Assembly: GCA_963736305.1 (NCBI GenBank)
Contig: CAVTOD010000008.1
Location: 248,001-312,000, forward strand
DNA: 64,000 nt
Direction of reading: 5' to 3'
DNA from: DASUPK01 sp963736305
GTDB taxonomy: Bacteria; Actinomycetota; Thermoleophilia; Solirubrobacterales; 70-9
Shown here: one piece after another, positions 19,988-28,131 of the stretch
How the letters are laid out: each line of letters starts with the position of its first letter
Numbering within the stretch: the first letter of the stretch is position 1
The notes under the pieces: generated by a model
What the model saw: only the letters and a program-made list of their open reading frames with translations
The model's database searches: none
What the model was told of the DNA's origin: nothing
Program-made: the position numbers and the translations under genes

Positions 19988-20827
19988 ATGGAAGTGGACA
20001 GCGACACGCGGGAGCTGGTCGCCAGGGCATTGCTCGAGGACCTCGGGCCGGGAGACGTCACCGCCGAGGCCGTCATCCCGGAGGACGCGTCCGGGCGCGC
20101 GACGATCACCCAGAAGGCGCCCGGTGTGCTGTTCGGGATTGACGTCGCGGCCGAGGTCTTCCGGCAGACGGGCGGCGGGGAGCTCCGGGCGATCGCCGCC
20201 GAGTCGGAGTGGCGCGATGCCGTGCCGGCGGAGGTCGCAGCCGCAGCGGGGCCGGCGCGGGCATTGCTCGCCGCCGAGCGCACCGCCCTCAACCTGCTCG
20301 GGCACCTCTCGGGTATCGCGACGCTGACCGCGCGGTTCGTCAAGGAGGTCGAGGGATCGGGAGCGCGGATTCTCGACACCCGGAAGACGACGCCGGGGTT
20401 GCGGGCGCTTGAGAAGGCCGCGGTGGCGGCCGGCGGCGGCGAGAACCACAGGATGGGCCTCTACGACGCGATCCTGATCAAGGAGAACCACGCCGCGCTG
20501 GGCGGCGGAGTGGGGCAGGCGGTCCGGCGCGCCCGCGAGGCCCAGCCCGATCTGCCGATCGAGGTCGAATGCCGGGATCTCGACGAGGTGCGGGAGGGCG
20601 TCGAGGCCGGCGCGGACCGGCTCCTCCTCGACAACATGAGCCCGGCGGGGCTGCGGGAGGCGGTCGCGGCGGCGCGCGGCTCGGACGGCCCAGAGCTCGA
20701 GGCCTCGGGAGGAGTCACCCTCGAGACTGTGGCCGAAATCGCTGCAACGGGCGTCGATTTCGTCTCCGTCGGGGCCCTGACCCACTCCGCCCCGAACCTC
20801 GACCTCAGCATGACGCTGGAGGTATAG
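19988..20827 (+). CDS. nadC: Nicotinate-nucleotide pyrophosphorylase (quinolinate phosphoribosyltransferase)
   Basis: Converts quinolinate and PRPP to nicotinate mononucleotide in de novo NAD synthesis. The 279-residue protein has the family landmarks ERTALNLLGHLSGIAT, LDTRKTTPGLRALEK, GGGENHRMGLYDAILIKENH, and ASGGVTLETVAEIAATGVDFVSVG. ATG start, 49 bases from the divergent sigma gene. nadA is 4.7 kb downstream on the same strand, but nadB is not in the window, so the usual nadABC operon is split here. Confidence 0.96.
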   Translation: MEVDSDTRELVARALLEDLGPGDVTAEAVIPEDASGRATITQKAPGVLFGIDVAAEVFRQTGGGELRAIAAESEWRDAVPAEVAAAAGPARALLAAERTALNLLGHLSGIATLTARFVKEVEGSGARILDTRKTTPGLRALEKAAVAAGGGENHRMGLYDAILIKENHAALGGGVGQAVRRAREAQPDLPIEVECRDLDEVREGVEAGADRLLLDNMSPAGLREAVAAARGSDGPELEASGGVTLETVAEIAATGVDFVSVGALTHSAPNLDLSMTLEV

Positions 20828-20836
20828 AGTCGATCG

Positions 20837-21352
20837 ATGGCCATCCTCGACACCGTCGCGACCAGGCGGGAGGAACTCGTCCGCAAGCACGTCGAAGCCG
20901 AGAACGCCGCGGACTACGAGACCGCGCTCGCGACCTTCCAGCATCCCCGCTACGAGTACGTCGCCACCGATGAGGTCTACGACGGCGCGGAGGCGGTCAT
21001 GGCGCATTGGCGCGAGCTCGACCGCGCCTTCCCCGATCAGGAGATCGAGATCGTCGCGCTGCACACGGCAGACGACGCCGTGCTGATGGAGGCGATCGCC
21101 TGCGGGACGCACACCGGTCCGCTGAGAGGCCTGCCGCCGACCGGACGGAGCTTCGAGCAGAAGTTCCTCGCGATCTTCGTCTTCGAGGGCGACGCGCTGG
21201 TCTGTGAGCGCATCTACTACGACACGGCCACGGTGCTCCAGCAGCTCGGCATCGCCCGCGAGGCGACGAGCCTCACCGGGCGGCTCGAGATCGCCGCCAG
21301 CCATCCACTGACCATCTCACGCGCCATCGTTCGCCGGGTGACCGGGAGGTAG
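20837..21352 (+). CDS. NTF2-like/SnoaL-family protein, tandem copy 1
   Basis: A 171-residue protein of the SnoaL-like (NTF2 fold) superfamily: KHVEAENAADYETALATF, HPRYEYVAT, the FPDQEIEIVAL strand and GPLRGLPPTGRSFEQKFLAIFVFEGD. Such folds act as small-molecule isomerases or cyclases, or only bind ligands; the reaction is not predictable. ATG 10 bases after nadC. It is about half identical to the next gene along its whole length, so the pair arose by tandem duplication. Confidence 0.8.
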   Translation: MAILDTVATRREELVRKHVEAENAADYETALATFQHPRYEYVATDEVYDGAEAVMAHWRELDRAFPDQEIEIVALHTADDAVLMEAIACGTHTGPLRGLPPTGRSFEQKFLAIFVFEGDALVCERIYYDTATVLQQLGIAREATSLTGRLEIAASHPLTISRAIVRRVTGR

Positions 21353-21354
21353 CA

Positions 21355-21870
21355 ATGGCGCCGACCGCCCAGCTCAGGAAGAAGCGGGAGGAGGTCGTCC
21401 GGGAGCACATGGACTCCGAGAACCGGCATGAGTTCGATGCCACGCTCGACACCTTCGACCATCCTCGCTACGAGCTGATCCCGACCGGGGAGGTCCATGA
21501 CGGGCCCGAGGAGGTCCAGGCCTACTTCGACGAGACCCGCCGGGCGTTCCCTGACCAGCGCAACGAGCTCCTCGCCCTTCACCACGCCGACGACGCCGTG
21601 CTCGTCGAGGCCGTCATCCGCGGCACCCACAAGGGCCCGCTGCGCAGCCTGCCACCCACCGGCCGGGAGTTCGAGCTGCCGATCCTCGCGATCTTCATGT
21701 TCGACGGCGACAAGCTGATGTGCGAGCGCGTCTACTTCGACCAGACGACGGTCCTGCGCCAGCTCGGCGTCGCCCGCGACCCGCTCAGCCTGACGGGCCG
21801 GCTCCAGACCCTCGTCACGCACCCGCTGACCATCGGCCGTGGTGTGGTCCGGCAGGTGACGGGGCGCTAA
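21355..21870 (+). CDS. NTF2-like/SnoaL-family protein, tandem copy 2
   Basis: Paralogue of the preceding gene, with exactly the same length (171 residues), 2 bases after its stop. Shared blocks include HPRYELIPTGEVHDGPEEV, RRAFPDQRNELLALHHADDAV, GPLRSLPPTGREFELPILAIF and the C-terminal HPLTI-R-VVR-VTGR. The ribosome binding site GGGAGG lies inside the end of copy 1. Its TAA overlaps the TAG of the convergent GGDEF/EAL gene. Confidence 0.8.
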   Translation: MAPTAQLRKKREEVVREHMDSENRHEFDATLDTFDHPRYELIPTGEVHDGPEEVQAYFDETRRAFPDQRNELLALHHADDAVLVEAVIRGTHKGPLRSLPPTGREFELPILAIFMFDGDKLMCERVYFDQTTVLRQLGVARDPLSLTGRLQTLVTHPLTIGRGVVRQVTGR

Positions 21871-24455
21871 CAGCCGCTGGCCGCGGTCGCGGCGATCTGT
21901 TTGCCGAGCTCCGGAGAGAGCTCCGGAGCGTGGCCGAAGTCGACGGGAGCGGGCCTGCCGATGAAGTAGCCCTGGGCGAAGTCGACCTCGAAGCGACGCA
22001 GCGTCGCCAGGGTCGCGGCGTCTTCGACCCCCTCAGCGATCGTCACCTGTCCCAGGCGGCGCGCGATCCCGACGATGGTCCGCACCAGGTACTGGTCGAG
22101 GGAGCTTCCCGTAACCCCGCGCACGAACTCCGTGTCGATCTTCAGCACTTGGGCCGGGATCTGCTTCAGGTAGCTGAGCGAGCTCAGGCCCGTGCCGAAA
22201 TCATCCAGCGCGAGGCCACATCCCATCCTCTGCAGGCGCTCGGCGAAGCGGTGTGCCTCATCGGCGTGGCTGACCGCCGCAGTTTCGGTGATCTCCACCG
22301 TCACGAGGCCGAGGTCCACCCCGTCCACCCTCGCTTCGTCCAGCAGCGAGATCAGCACGTCGTCGTCGATCGAGTGGGCCGAGACGTTGACGGCGATGCG
22401 ACGGCCCGACCGGGCGAGCTCGAGCGCCCGGTTCATCACCAGCCGGTCGATGTCCTGAGCCAATCCGTACCGCTCGGCAGTCGGCAGGAACGCTCTCGGT
22501 GGGATCACCTCGCCGTCGGGCGTGATCAGGCGCACCAACAGCTCCTCGCCTTCGATCCTGTTGCTCCTCAGGCTCAGGATCGGCTGTGAGTAGACGACGA
22601 GGCGGTCGTCTCGCATGGCGTCACGAATCGTGTCGACCCAGGTGAGGCGGTCGGTCTTCTGGCCGTTCCATGCGATTGCGGAGCCCGGCTGTTGCTTTGC
22701 CTGGTAGAGCGCGATGTCGGCTCGGACGACCAGGTCGTCGGCGACCACTTCCTCGGGGCCGCCGAAGGTCGCCAAGCCGACACTGGCTCCGAGACTCGGT
22801 TCGGTCTCGGACTTGATCGCTCGAATCAGTTCCCTGCCCGTGTGGATCGCCTCCTCTTCGCCCGCCTCGGGCAGGAGCACGGCGAATTCGTCTCCCCCCA
22901 TCCGCGCGAGCACGTCCGTCTTGCGCAGACGTTTGCGGAGCACAGCCGATACCTGCCTGACCACGTTGTCGCCGATGGCGTAGCCGAACGAATCGTTGAT
23001 CAGCTTGAATGAGTCCAGGTCGACGAGCAGCAGTGCTCCGGTGACCCCGTAGCGCTGGGCGTAGCGGACCTGTTCCTCCACCTGTTCTGCGAACGCCCGT
23101 CTGTTGAGGAGCCCACTCAGGTGATCGTGGCTCGCCTGATAGCGCAGCCGGTCCTCGAGGGAGCGCTGCTGGGTGACGTCGTCGAAGACGACGACGACGC
23201 CGCTGGCCTGCCCGTTTTCCCGGACGGCCGCCGCCGTGTAGTCGGCCGGGAAGCTGGTGCCGTCCCGACGCCAAAAAACCTCGTCGCTGACCCTGACGAC
23301 GTGCTCGCTGCTCCCAACATTGTGAATCGGGCAGGCCTCGGCGGGGTAGGGCGAGCCATTCTCGTGGGAGTGGTGGAAGAGCTCGTGGCCGGCCCTCCCG
23401 AGGATCTCGCGGCTGCTGACACCGAGCATCGTGCATGCCGCCGGGTTTGCGTAGGTGATGCGGCCCTCCACATCCGCTCGGAGAATGCCCTCCCCGGCGC
23501 TCGAGATGATCTCCTCGTTGTCGTCCGCAAGGCGCTGGATTTCATTGGACGTGTTCAGCAGCCTGATAGCCACCAACAGGATCGCCGCGGCGGCACAGAA
23601 GACCGTCACGATCCGGCTGGAATGGTCGGCCCCCCAGATCAGCAGGGCGAGTGCCAGGGGGATGACGATGAGCGAGAGGACGTTGATGCTCCGGGCCGCG
23701 GGCTGGTTCTGCCCGGGTCGGCGAAGGGTCGTCAGCGCGGCCATGGACATCAGCAGCATGGTCGCCGCCCACCCCGCGTCCAGCAAGGTCCCGGCGACGT
23801 AGGTGTCGTACGCGAGCTGGTGGAAATAGACCAGGTCCGTGACCAGCAGCATCAGCGCCGCACCGCCCGCAAGGTAGAAGGCGGGACCAAGCCGCCAGCG
23901 TCCGGCGAAGCCGAGCACCAGGGCGAACGCGACGAAGCAGAGGTCGAGCACCGGATAGACGACCTGGCCGCGGACGAGGGTTGCAGGGGCGTCCGCGGCG
24001 TCAATGATGCTGCCCAGGAGCAGCGCGAAGCTCGCTGCGACCAGCACCAGCACGATGATCGTGCCGTCGACCCATAGGAGGGGTCGCAGCGAGCGGCCGT
24101 CCGCGAGGTAGATGGCGACCCCCAGCAGCACCAGCGGGTAGTAGGCGAGCCAGAGGAAGTCCGAGGTCGTGGGGAAGGTGTTCAGACCGTGCTGGACGAA
24201 GTCGAGGTTGATCTCGCCGAGCCCGTAGAGCAGCTGCGCCAGCCCGACGGTTCCCCATACCAAGCGGAATCTGCCCGTGCGGGCGTCTGCCGCGATGAGG
24301 GTGACGGTCCCGGCGGCGATGATGGAGCCGTCGAGCAGCGCCTTGGTCAGATTGCTGCCGCCCTGGCCGAGGGCGTTGCCGATCACGCCTGACGCCAACG
24401 CTGCAGCGGCGATGCCGAGCATGAACCTCGCGGCGCGGGGGGTTCGTTTGTCCAT
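21867..24455 (-). CDS. Membrane diguanylate cyclase/phosphodiesterase with PAS, GGDEF and EAL domains
   Basis: An 862-residue c-di-GMP enzyme. Residues 1 to about 290 form eight or nine membrane helices of a sensory module. A PAS domain follows (ADDNEEIISSAGEGILRADVEG), with the PAC-like end FDDVTQQRSLEDRLRYQASHDHLSG. The GGDEF domain keeps ARMGGDEFAVLLPEAG, so it can be active. The EAL domain reads EGEELLVRL (ELL for EAL) but keeps the other metal and base residues: NVSAHS, EITET, LALDDFGTG, LKIDTEF, AEGVED. Both activities are therefore possible. Convergent with the NTF2-like pair; 94 bases downstream of the glycosylase gene. Confidence 0.92.
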   Translation of the reverse strand: MDKRTPRAARFMLGIAAAALASGVIGNALGQGGSNLTKALLDGSIIAAGTVTLIAADARTGRFRLVWGTVGLAQLLYGLGEINLDFVQHGLNTFPTTSDFLWLAYYPLVLLGVAIYLADGRSLRPLLWVDGTIIVLVLVAASFALLLGSIIDAADAPATLVRGQVVYPVLDLCFVAFALVLGFAGRWRLGPAFYLAGGAALMLLVTDLVYFHQLAYDTYVAGTLLDAGWAATMLLMSMAALTTLRRPGQNQPAARSINVLSLIVIPLALALLIWGADHSSRIVTVFCAAAAILLVAIRLLNTSNEIQRLADDNEEIISSAGEGILRADVEGRITYANPAACTMLGVSSREILGRAGHELFHHSHENGSPYPAEACPIHNVGSSEHVVRVSDEVFWRRDGTSFPADYTAAAVRENGQASGVVVVFDDVTQQRSLEDRLRYQASHDHLSGLLNRRAFAEQVEEQVRYAQRYGVTGALLLVDLDSFKLINDSFGYAIGDNVVRQVSAVLRKRLRKTDVLARMGGDEFAVLLPEAGEEEAIHTGRELIRAIKSETEPSLGASVGLATFGGPEEVVADDLVVRADIALYQAKQQPGSAIAWNGQKTDRLTWVDTIRDAMRDDRLVVYSQPILSLRSNRIEGEELLVRLITPDGEVIPPRAFLPTAERYGLAQDIDRLVMNRALELARSGRRIAVNVSAHSIDDDVLISLLDEARVDGVDLGLVTVEITETAAVSHADEAHRFAERLQRMGCGLALDDFGTGLSSLSYLKQIPAQVLKIDTEFVRGVTGSSLDQYLVRTIVGIARRLGQVTIAEGVEDAATLATLRRFEVDFAQGYFIGRPAPVDFGHAPELSPELGKQIAATAASGC

Positions 24456-24549
24456 CTACCTCTACCTGTCTCATCGCACTCTGAAGCAGGACCTTGAGCG
24501 CGGGGTCACGCAAATCCGGGTAAACCACGACAGGACTGCGGTTAACTAC

Positions 24550-25413
24550 CTACTTGAGCAGGCGTGAGAGGCGACGGTCCTTGAGCACGCGGCCACCCGT
24601 CTGCTCCTCGGGGCAGTAGTTCATCTGGTGCTCGGCGAAGAAGACCGCCTCGATGGTGGTGCCGCAGCGAGGACACGGCTCGCCCTCGCGACGGTGAACC
24701 TGCAGAGGCATCGGCATCTTGTCCGGGATCTGCTCGCCGATGACCTCCTCGTAGTGCTCGATCGCGTCGCCGAGGACGTGGAGGGAGTCGTGCAGGGCCT
24801 TGACCTCCTCACCGCGAAGCTCGGATCCCTTCTTGAAGGGGGAGAGCTTCGCCTCCCAGAGGATCTCGTCGACCCAGGAGCGGCCGATGCCGGCGAGGTC
24901 GCGCTGGTGTCGCAGCAGGGGGTGCAGGTGGCGGGGCTGCTCGATCGCCTCGCGGAGCTCTTCCAAGGGCGGGGCCGGCCAGGCATTCGGCCCGAGCGTC
25001 GCCACCATCTCGTCTTCATCGACCTCGTCCCGGCGCAGGAGCTTTGCCCACGCCGCCTGCTTGGTGCCGAACTCGCGCAACCTGAGCTCCCGGCCGTCGG
25101 CGATTCGAACGAGGAGGCGGGAGCGGCGGTCCTTCATCGAGGCCCGCTTGTCGAAGAGCTGGAGTCGCCCGGCGGACATCAGATGAATCAACAGCGTGAG
25201 AGGACCCGCCCCATCCGCAGTCGCGAAGTCGACCGCGAGCATCTTTCCGATCCGCCGCAAGCCCTCAATCCGGGCGCTCGTGAGCGCATCGAGACTCGGC
25301 TCGAACGTCTTCAGCGTCGCAACGCCCGGGGCGAGCGCTGACTCGACCTCGGCGTCCTCCAGCGCGGTGTTCAGGCGGCGCGCGGTGATCTCGACCTCCG
25401 GTAGCTCAGGCAT
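24550..25413 (-). CDS. Fpg/Nei-family DNA glycosylase with degenerate zinc finger
   Basis: A base-excision repair bifunctional glycosylase. It begins PELPEVEITARRL with the Pro and Glu catalytic residues; the H2TH region is near GIGRSWVDEILWEAKLSP. The C-terminal finger is C-x2-C-x16-C-x2-E: CPRCGTT...NYCPEEQTGG. The fourth Cys is Glu, and the Arg normally five residues before the third Cys is His. It may be a zinc-less variant with altered lesion choice, as in actinobacterial Fpg2-type proteins (from memory). 287 residues, ATG start. Confidence 0.88.
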   Translation of the reverse strand: MPELPEVEITARRLNTALEDAEVESALAPGVATLKTFEPSLDALTSARIEGLRRIGKMLAVDFATADGAGPLTLLIHLMSAGRLQLFDKRASMKDRRSRLLVRIADGRELRLREFGTKQAAWAKLLRRDEVDEDEMVATLGPNAWPAPPLEELREAIEQPRHLHPLLRHQRDLAGIGRSWVDEILWEAKLSPFKKGSELRGEEVKALHDSLHVLGDAIEHYEEVIGEQIPDKMPMPLQVHRREGEPCPRCGTTIEAVFFAEHQMNYCPEEQTGGRVLKDRRLSRLLK

Positions 25414-25526
25414 GAAGCAGAGGGTAGGGTGGCGCTAACCTTTGGTCAGTTCATTCGCTTGCCGCGAGGGTCCAGATTCACAGGACGCCGGGGAAGCGAA
25501 CATCCAACGTTAAGGAGCGGCCCGCT

Positions 25527-26555
25527 GTGCTGGAGCTTCCTACCGTCAACGAGCTTCCCGCCAAGCTGAGCGAGGAGGAGATCGCGACCCTGAGCGACGA
25601 GGTCCGCGCGCTCGCGGCCGAGAGGAACGCCGTGATCCTCGCCCACAACTACCAGCTGCCCGAGCTGCAGGACGTGGCCGACTTCGTCGGCGACTCGCTC
25701 GGCCTCTCCCGCCAGGCGGCGAAGGCCGACGCCGACGTGATCGAGTTCTGCGGCGTCCACTTCATGGCAGAGACGGCCTCGGTGCTCTGTCCCGACAAGA
25801 CGGTCCTGATCGCCGACCTCGGCGCCGGCTGCTCGCTGGCCGAGTCGATCACCGCCGATCAGCTCCGCGCCTGGAAGGCGGAGCACCCCGGCGCCGTGGT
25901 GGTCATGTACGTGAACACGTCGGCCGAGGTGAAGGCGGAGACCGACTACTGCTGCACCTCCGGCAACGCGGTCGCCGTAGTCGAGCACATCCTGCGCGAG
26001 CACGGACCCGACACCGAGATCCTCTTCGGCCCCGACATGTGGCTCGGCGCCTTCGTCGAGCGCGAGACCGGCATCAGGGACGACCCCGACCGCCGCGCCC
26101 GCTTCCATATCTGGGACGGGGAGTGTCACGTTCACGCCGGGATCCGCCCGACCGACATCAGGACCGTTCGCGACGAGCACCCGAACGCCGAGTTCCTGAT
26201 TCATCCGGAGTGCGGCTGCGCCACCCAGGCAATGGAGTACGTCGCCTCGGGCGATATCGATCCCGAGGGCGTCCAGATGCTCTCCACAGGCGGGATGCTC
26301 AACTACATGGAGAAGCACCCGGACGGCGAGTACATCGTCGCCACCGAGAACGGGATGCTCTACCCGCTCCAGCAGGCCGCGCCCCAGGCGAAGCTGATCG
26401 AGGCCAACCGGATGGCCTTCTGCAAGTACATGAAGATGATCACGCTTCCCAAGGTCCGCGACTCGCTGCGGGAGGGCCGCTACGAGGTCAAGGTCCCGCC
26501 GGAGATCGCCGAGCGGGCGAAGCTGCCGATCGAGCGCATGGTCGCGATCGGCTGA
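25527..26555 (+). CDS. nadA: Quinolinate synthase A
   Basis: Condenses iminoaspartate and dihydroxyacetone phosphate to quinolinate with a [4Fe-4S] cluster. Three conserved Cys regions are visible: EFCGVHFMAETASVLCPDK, DYCCTSGNAVAVVEHIL, and HPECGCATQAMEYV; HNYQLPELQDVADFVGDS is the substrate region. 342 residues, as in the longer actinobacterial type. GTG start with AAGGAGCGG upstream. The partner nadB (L-aspartate oxidase) is not adjacent. Confidence 0.95.
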   Translation: MLELPTVNELPAKLSEEEIATLSDEVRALAAERNAVILAHNYQLPELQDVADFVGDSLGLSRQAAKADADVIEFCGVHFMAETASVLCPDKTVLIADLGAGCSLAESITADQLRAWKAEHPGAVVVMYVNTSAEVKAETDYCCTSGNAVAVVEHILREHGPDTEILFGPDMWLGAFVERETGIRDDPDRRARFHIWDGECHVHAGIRPTDIRTVRDEHPNAEFLIHPECGCATQAMEYVASGDIDPEGVQMLSTGGMLNYMEKHPDGEYIVATENGMLYPLQQAAPQAKLIEANRMAFCKYMKMITLPKVRDSLREGRYEVKVPPEIAERAKLPIERMVAIG

Positions 26556-26602
26556 ACCTGAGCGGCGGCCCGGCGCGGTGGTAGGTTGCCGCCGGAGGGA
26601 TC

Positions 26603-27481
26603 GTGGAGACCATCTTGCGGGTAGGGCTAGGCATCGTGCTCGCGGGCGCAGCGCTCGCGAAGCTTGCCTCGCCGCGCGCCAGCATCGCCGCGATGGCCAG
26701 CTTCGGCTTCGAGCGCGGGCCGACCCGCCCGATCGCCTGGGCCGGACTGATCGCGATCGAGCTCGGGCTCGCGTTTGGGGTCGCGCTCGGGTCGGACCCG
26801 GCCGCCTATCTGGCCTCAGGGTTGATGCTCCTGTTCGCCGCCCTGACCGCCGGCGCGATCCTGCGAGGGCGGGCGGGGGCACCGTGTGCCTGCTTCGGGC
26901 CTCGCTCCAAGGTGTCCTGGCTCGGGGTGCTCCGCAACCTCGCGCTCGCCGCGGGCTTCGCCCTGACCCCGTCGGTCGATTCGCTTGCGCTCTCCACCGA
27001 CGCCTGGCTCGGGCTTGCTGTGGCTATCGCGCTGGCCGCCTGTGCAGGTCTCACCGTGGCTGTGCTGGCCCTGGCGCGGGAGGTCGGGATGCTCCGCCTC
27101 CAGCTCGGCACTCAGGGCGCGCTCGAGATCGCGGGGGAGGGACCCGACGTCGGGTCCCAGGCGCAGGCGCTCGCGAGCCGGCTGGCCGTGCCGGCGGCCA
27201 ACGGCACCGGCCAATTCGGCCTGGCCGTGTTCAGCTCCGAGGGCTGCCACCTCTGCCAGACGCTCTCGCCGGCGATCGAGAACGTGGCCAACGATCCACA
27301 CGTCACCGTGGGCGTCTTCGACGAGGTCGCGGACGCGGCTCTCTGGCGCGACCTCGGGATTCCCGGCAGCCCGTTCGCGATCGCCACGGACGACCGCGGC
27401 ACGGTGTTGGCCAAGGGCACCTTCAACAACCTCGCCCAGCTCGAGAGCGTGCTGGCGACGGCTGCGAGGCGTCGTGCCTGA
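26603..27481 (+). CDS. MauE-MauD-like fusion: membrane DoxX/MauE domain plus thioredoxin-like domain
   Basis: Residues 1-120 form the four-helix MauE domain with its conserved Cys pair in APCACFGP and the following SWLGVLRNLALAAG. A fifth helix (residues 130-155) leads into a MauD-like stretch, REVGMLRLQLGTQGALEIAGEGPDVG, and then a thioredoxin fold (about 200-285) with the redox pair CHLC. In methylotrophs MauE and MauD are separate proteins that oxidise the Cys-rich methylamine dehydrogenase light chain; here they are one 292-residue protein. GTG start with GGAGG. It overlaps the MauA-like gene by 8 bases, so the two are coupled. Confidence 0.85.
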   Translation: METILRVGLGIVLAGAALAKLASPRASIAAMASFGFERGPTRPIAWAGLIAIELGLAFGVALGSDPAAYLASGLMLLFAALTAGAILRGRAGAPCACFGPRSKVSWLGVLRNLALAAGFALTPSVDSLALSTDAWLGLAVAIALAACAGLTVAVLALAREVGMLRLQLGTQGALEIAGEGPDVGSQAQALASRLAVPAANGTGQFGLAVFSSEGCHLCQTLSPAIENVANDPHVTVGVFDEVADAALWRDLGIPGSPFAIATDDRGTVLAKGTFNNLAQLESVLATAARRRA

Positions 27482-28049
27482 GCACCTGGACCGCGTCACG
27501 GACTCGCTCGCCCGGGACACCTCCCGGCGCGGCTTCCTCGCCCGGGTCGGTGGCGCGCTTGTCGCCCTGACGGCGGCGCGGACCGTCGGCACGCTGATCG
27601 AGCCCGGCGACTCCGAGGCGTTCCACTTCTGCGGGCACACCTTCACGACGGGGTCATGTCCTCACCCGACGGGCCTGCCGCGGATCGACTCCCGCGGCTT
27701 CCCTCTGCGAGCCAGCGATGGGCATCCGGTCGACGACATCGGCCGGCCGGTGAACGACGCCGGCCAGCCGGTGGACGAGGACGGGAGCCTGCTGCGCGAC
27801 GCTGAGGGCCGCTCGCTGCCTCCGGCCCCCCGTACGCAGCTCTGCGCCCGGGCGGGGGACATCTATGGCTTCAGCCCCCACAACGACGGCTCCTGGTACC
27901 GCTGCTGCGGCGGCAAGGTTCGCCAGCTACGCGACTGCTGTGCCCACCGGGGCACCCGGATCAACGGTGACGCCGCGCTCACCGGCTACTGCTACCGCGG
28001 CCGCAAGGTGTTCTGCGTCCAGTACTACGACACGAAGGTGCCGTGCTAG
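27474..28049 (+). CDS. Tat-exported Cys-rich protein resembling methylamine dehydrogenase light chain (MauA)
   Basis: A 191-residue protein with a twin-arginine signal (DTSRRGFLARVGGALVAL) and 10 Cys in the mature part, including DGSWYRCCGGKVRQLRDCC. That block and the end (GYCYRGRKVFCVQYYD) resemble the MADH light chain. MADH makes its cofactor TTQ from two Trp, but only one Trp exists in the mature part here, so TTQ cannot form in the usual way. A near-repeat DGHPVDDIGRPVNDAGQPVD occupies the middle. GTG 27474 lies inside the end of the MauE-MauD gene. It is the probable substrate of that thiol oxidase. The function is unknown. Confidence 0.75.
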   Translation: MPEHLDRVTDSLARDTSRRGFLARVGGALVALTAARTVGTLIEPGDSEAFHFCGHTFTTGSCPHPTGLPRIDSRGFPLRASDGHPVDDIGRPVNDAGQPVDEDGSLLRDAEGRSLPPAPRTQLCARAGDIYGFSPHNDGSWYRCCGGKVRQLRDCCAHRGTRINGDAALTGYCYRGRKVFCVQYYDTKVPC

Positions 28050-28125
28050 TGGCTCCAAGGGCGCTGTACTCAGGAGCGAAGGGCAAAGCCCGAAGCGACT
28101 TATGGTGGGCGCCCGCTAGGAGCCA
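28050..28125 (+). promoter_or_regulatory. Long inverted repeat between the MauA-like and CcdA-propeller genes, covering a ribosome binding site
   Basis: TGGCTCC-AA-GGGCGC (28050-28064) pairs with GCGCCC-GCTA-GGAGCCA (28109-28125), giving stems of 7 and 6 bp. Inside is a small hairpin GGGC-AAA-GCCC (28081-28091). The AGGAG ribosome binding site of the next gene is within the 3' arm. It could regulate translation of the downstream gene or attenuate transcription. Its compactness also allows a degenerate repeat element. Confidence 0.45.
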
Positions 28126-28131
28126 CACCTG

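Noticed and set aside
27474..28049. Calling the Cys-rich Tat protein a true methylamine dehydrogenase subunit
   Set aside because: It has one Trp in the mature region, while TTQ needs two, and no mauG or clear mauB is present. Only the fold resemblance is claimed.
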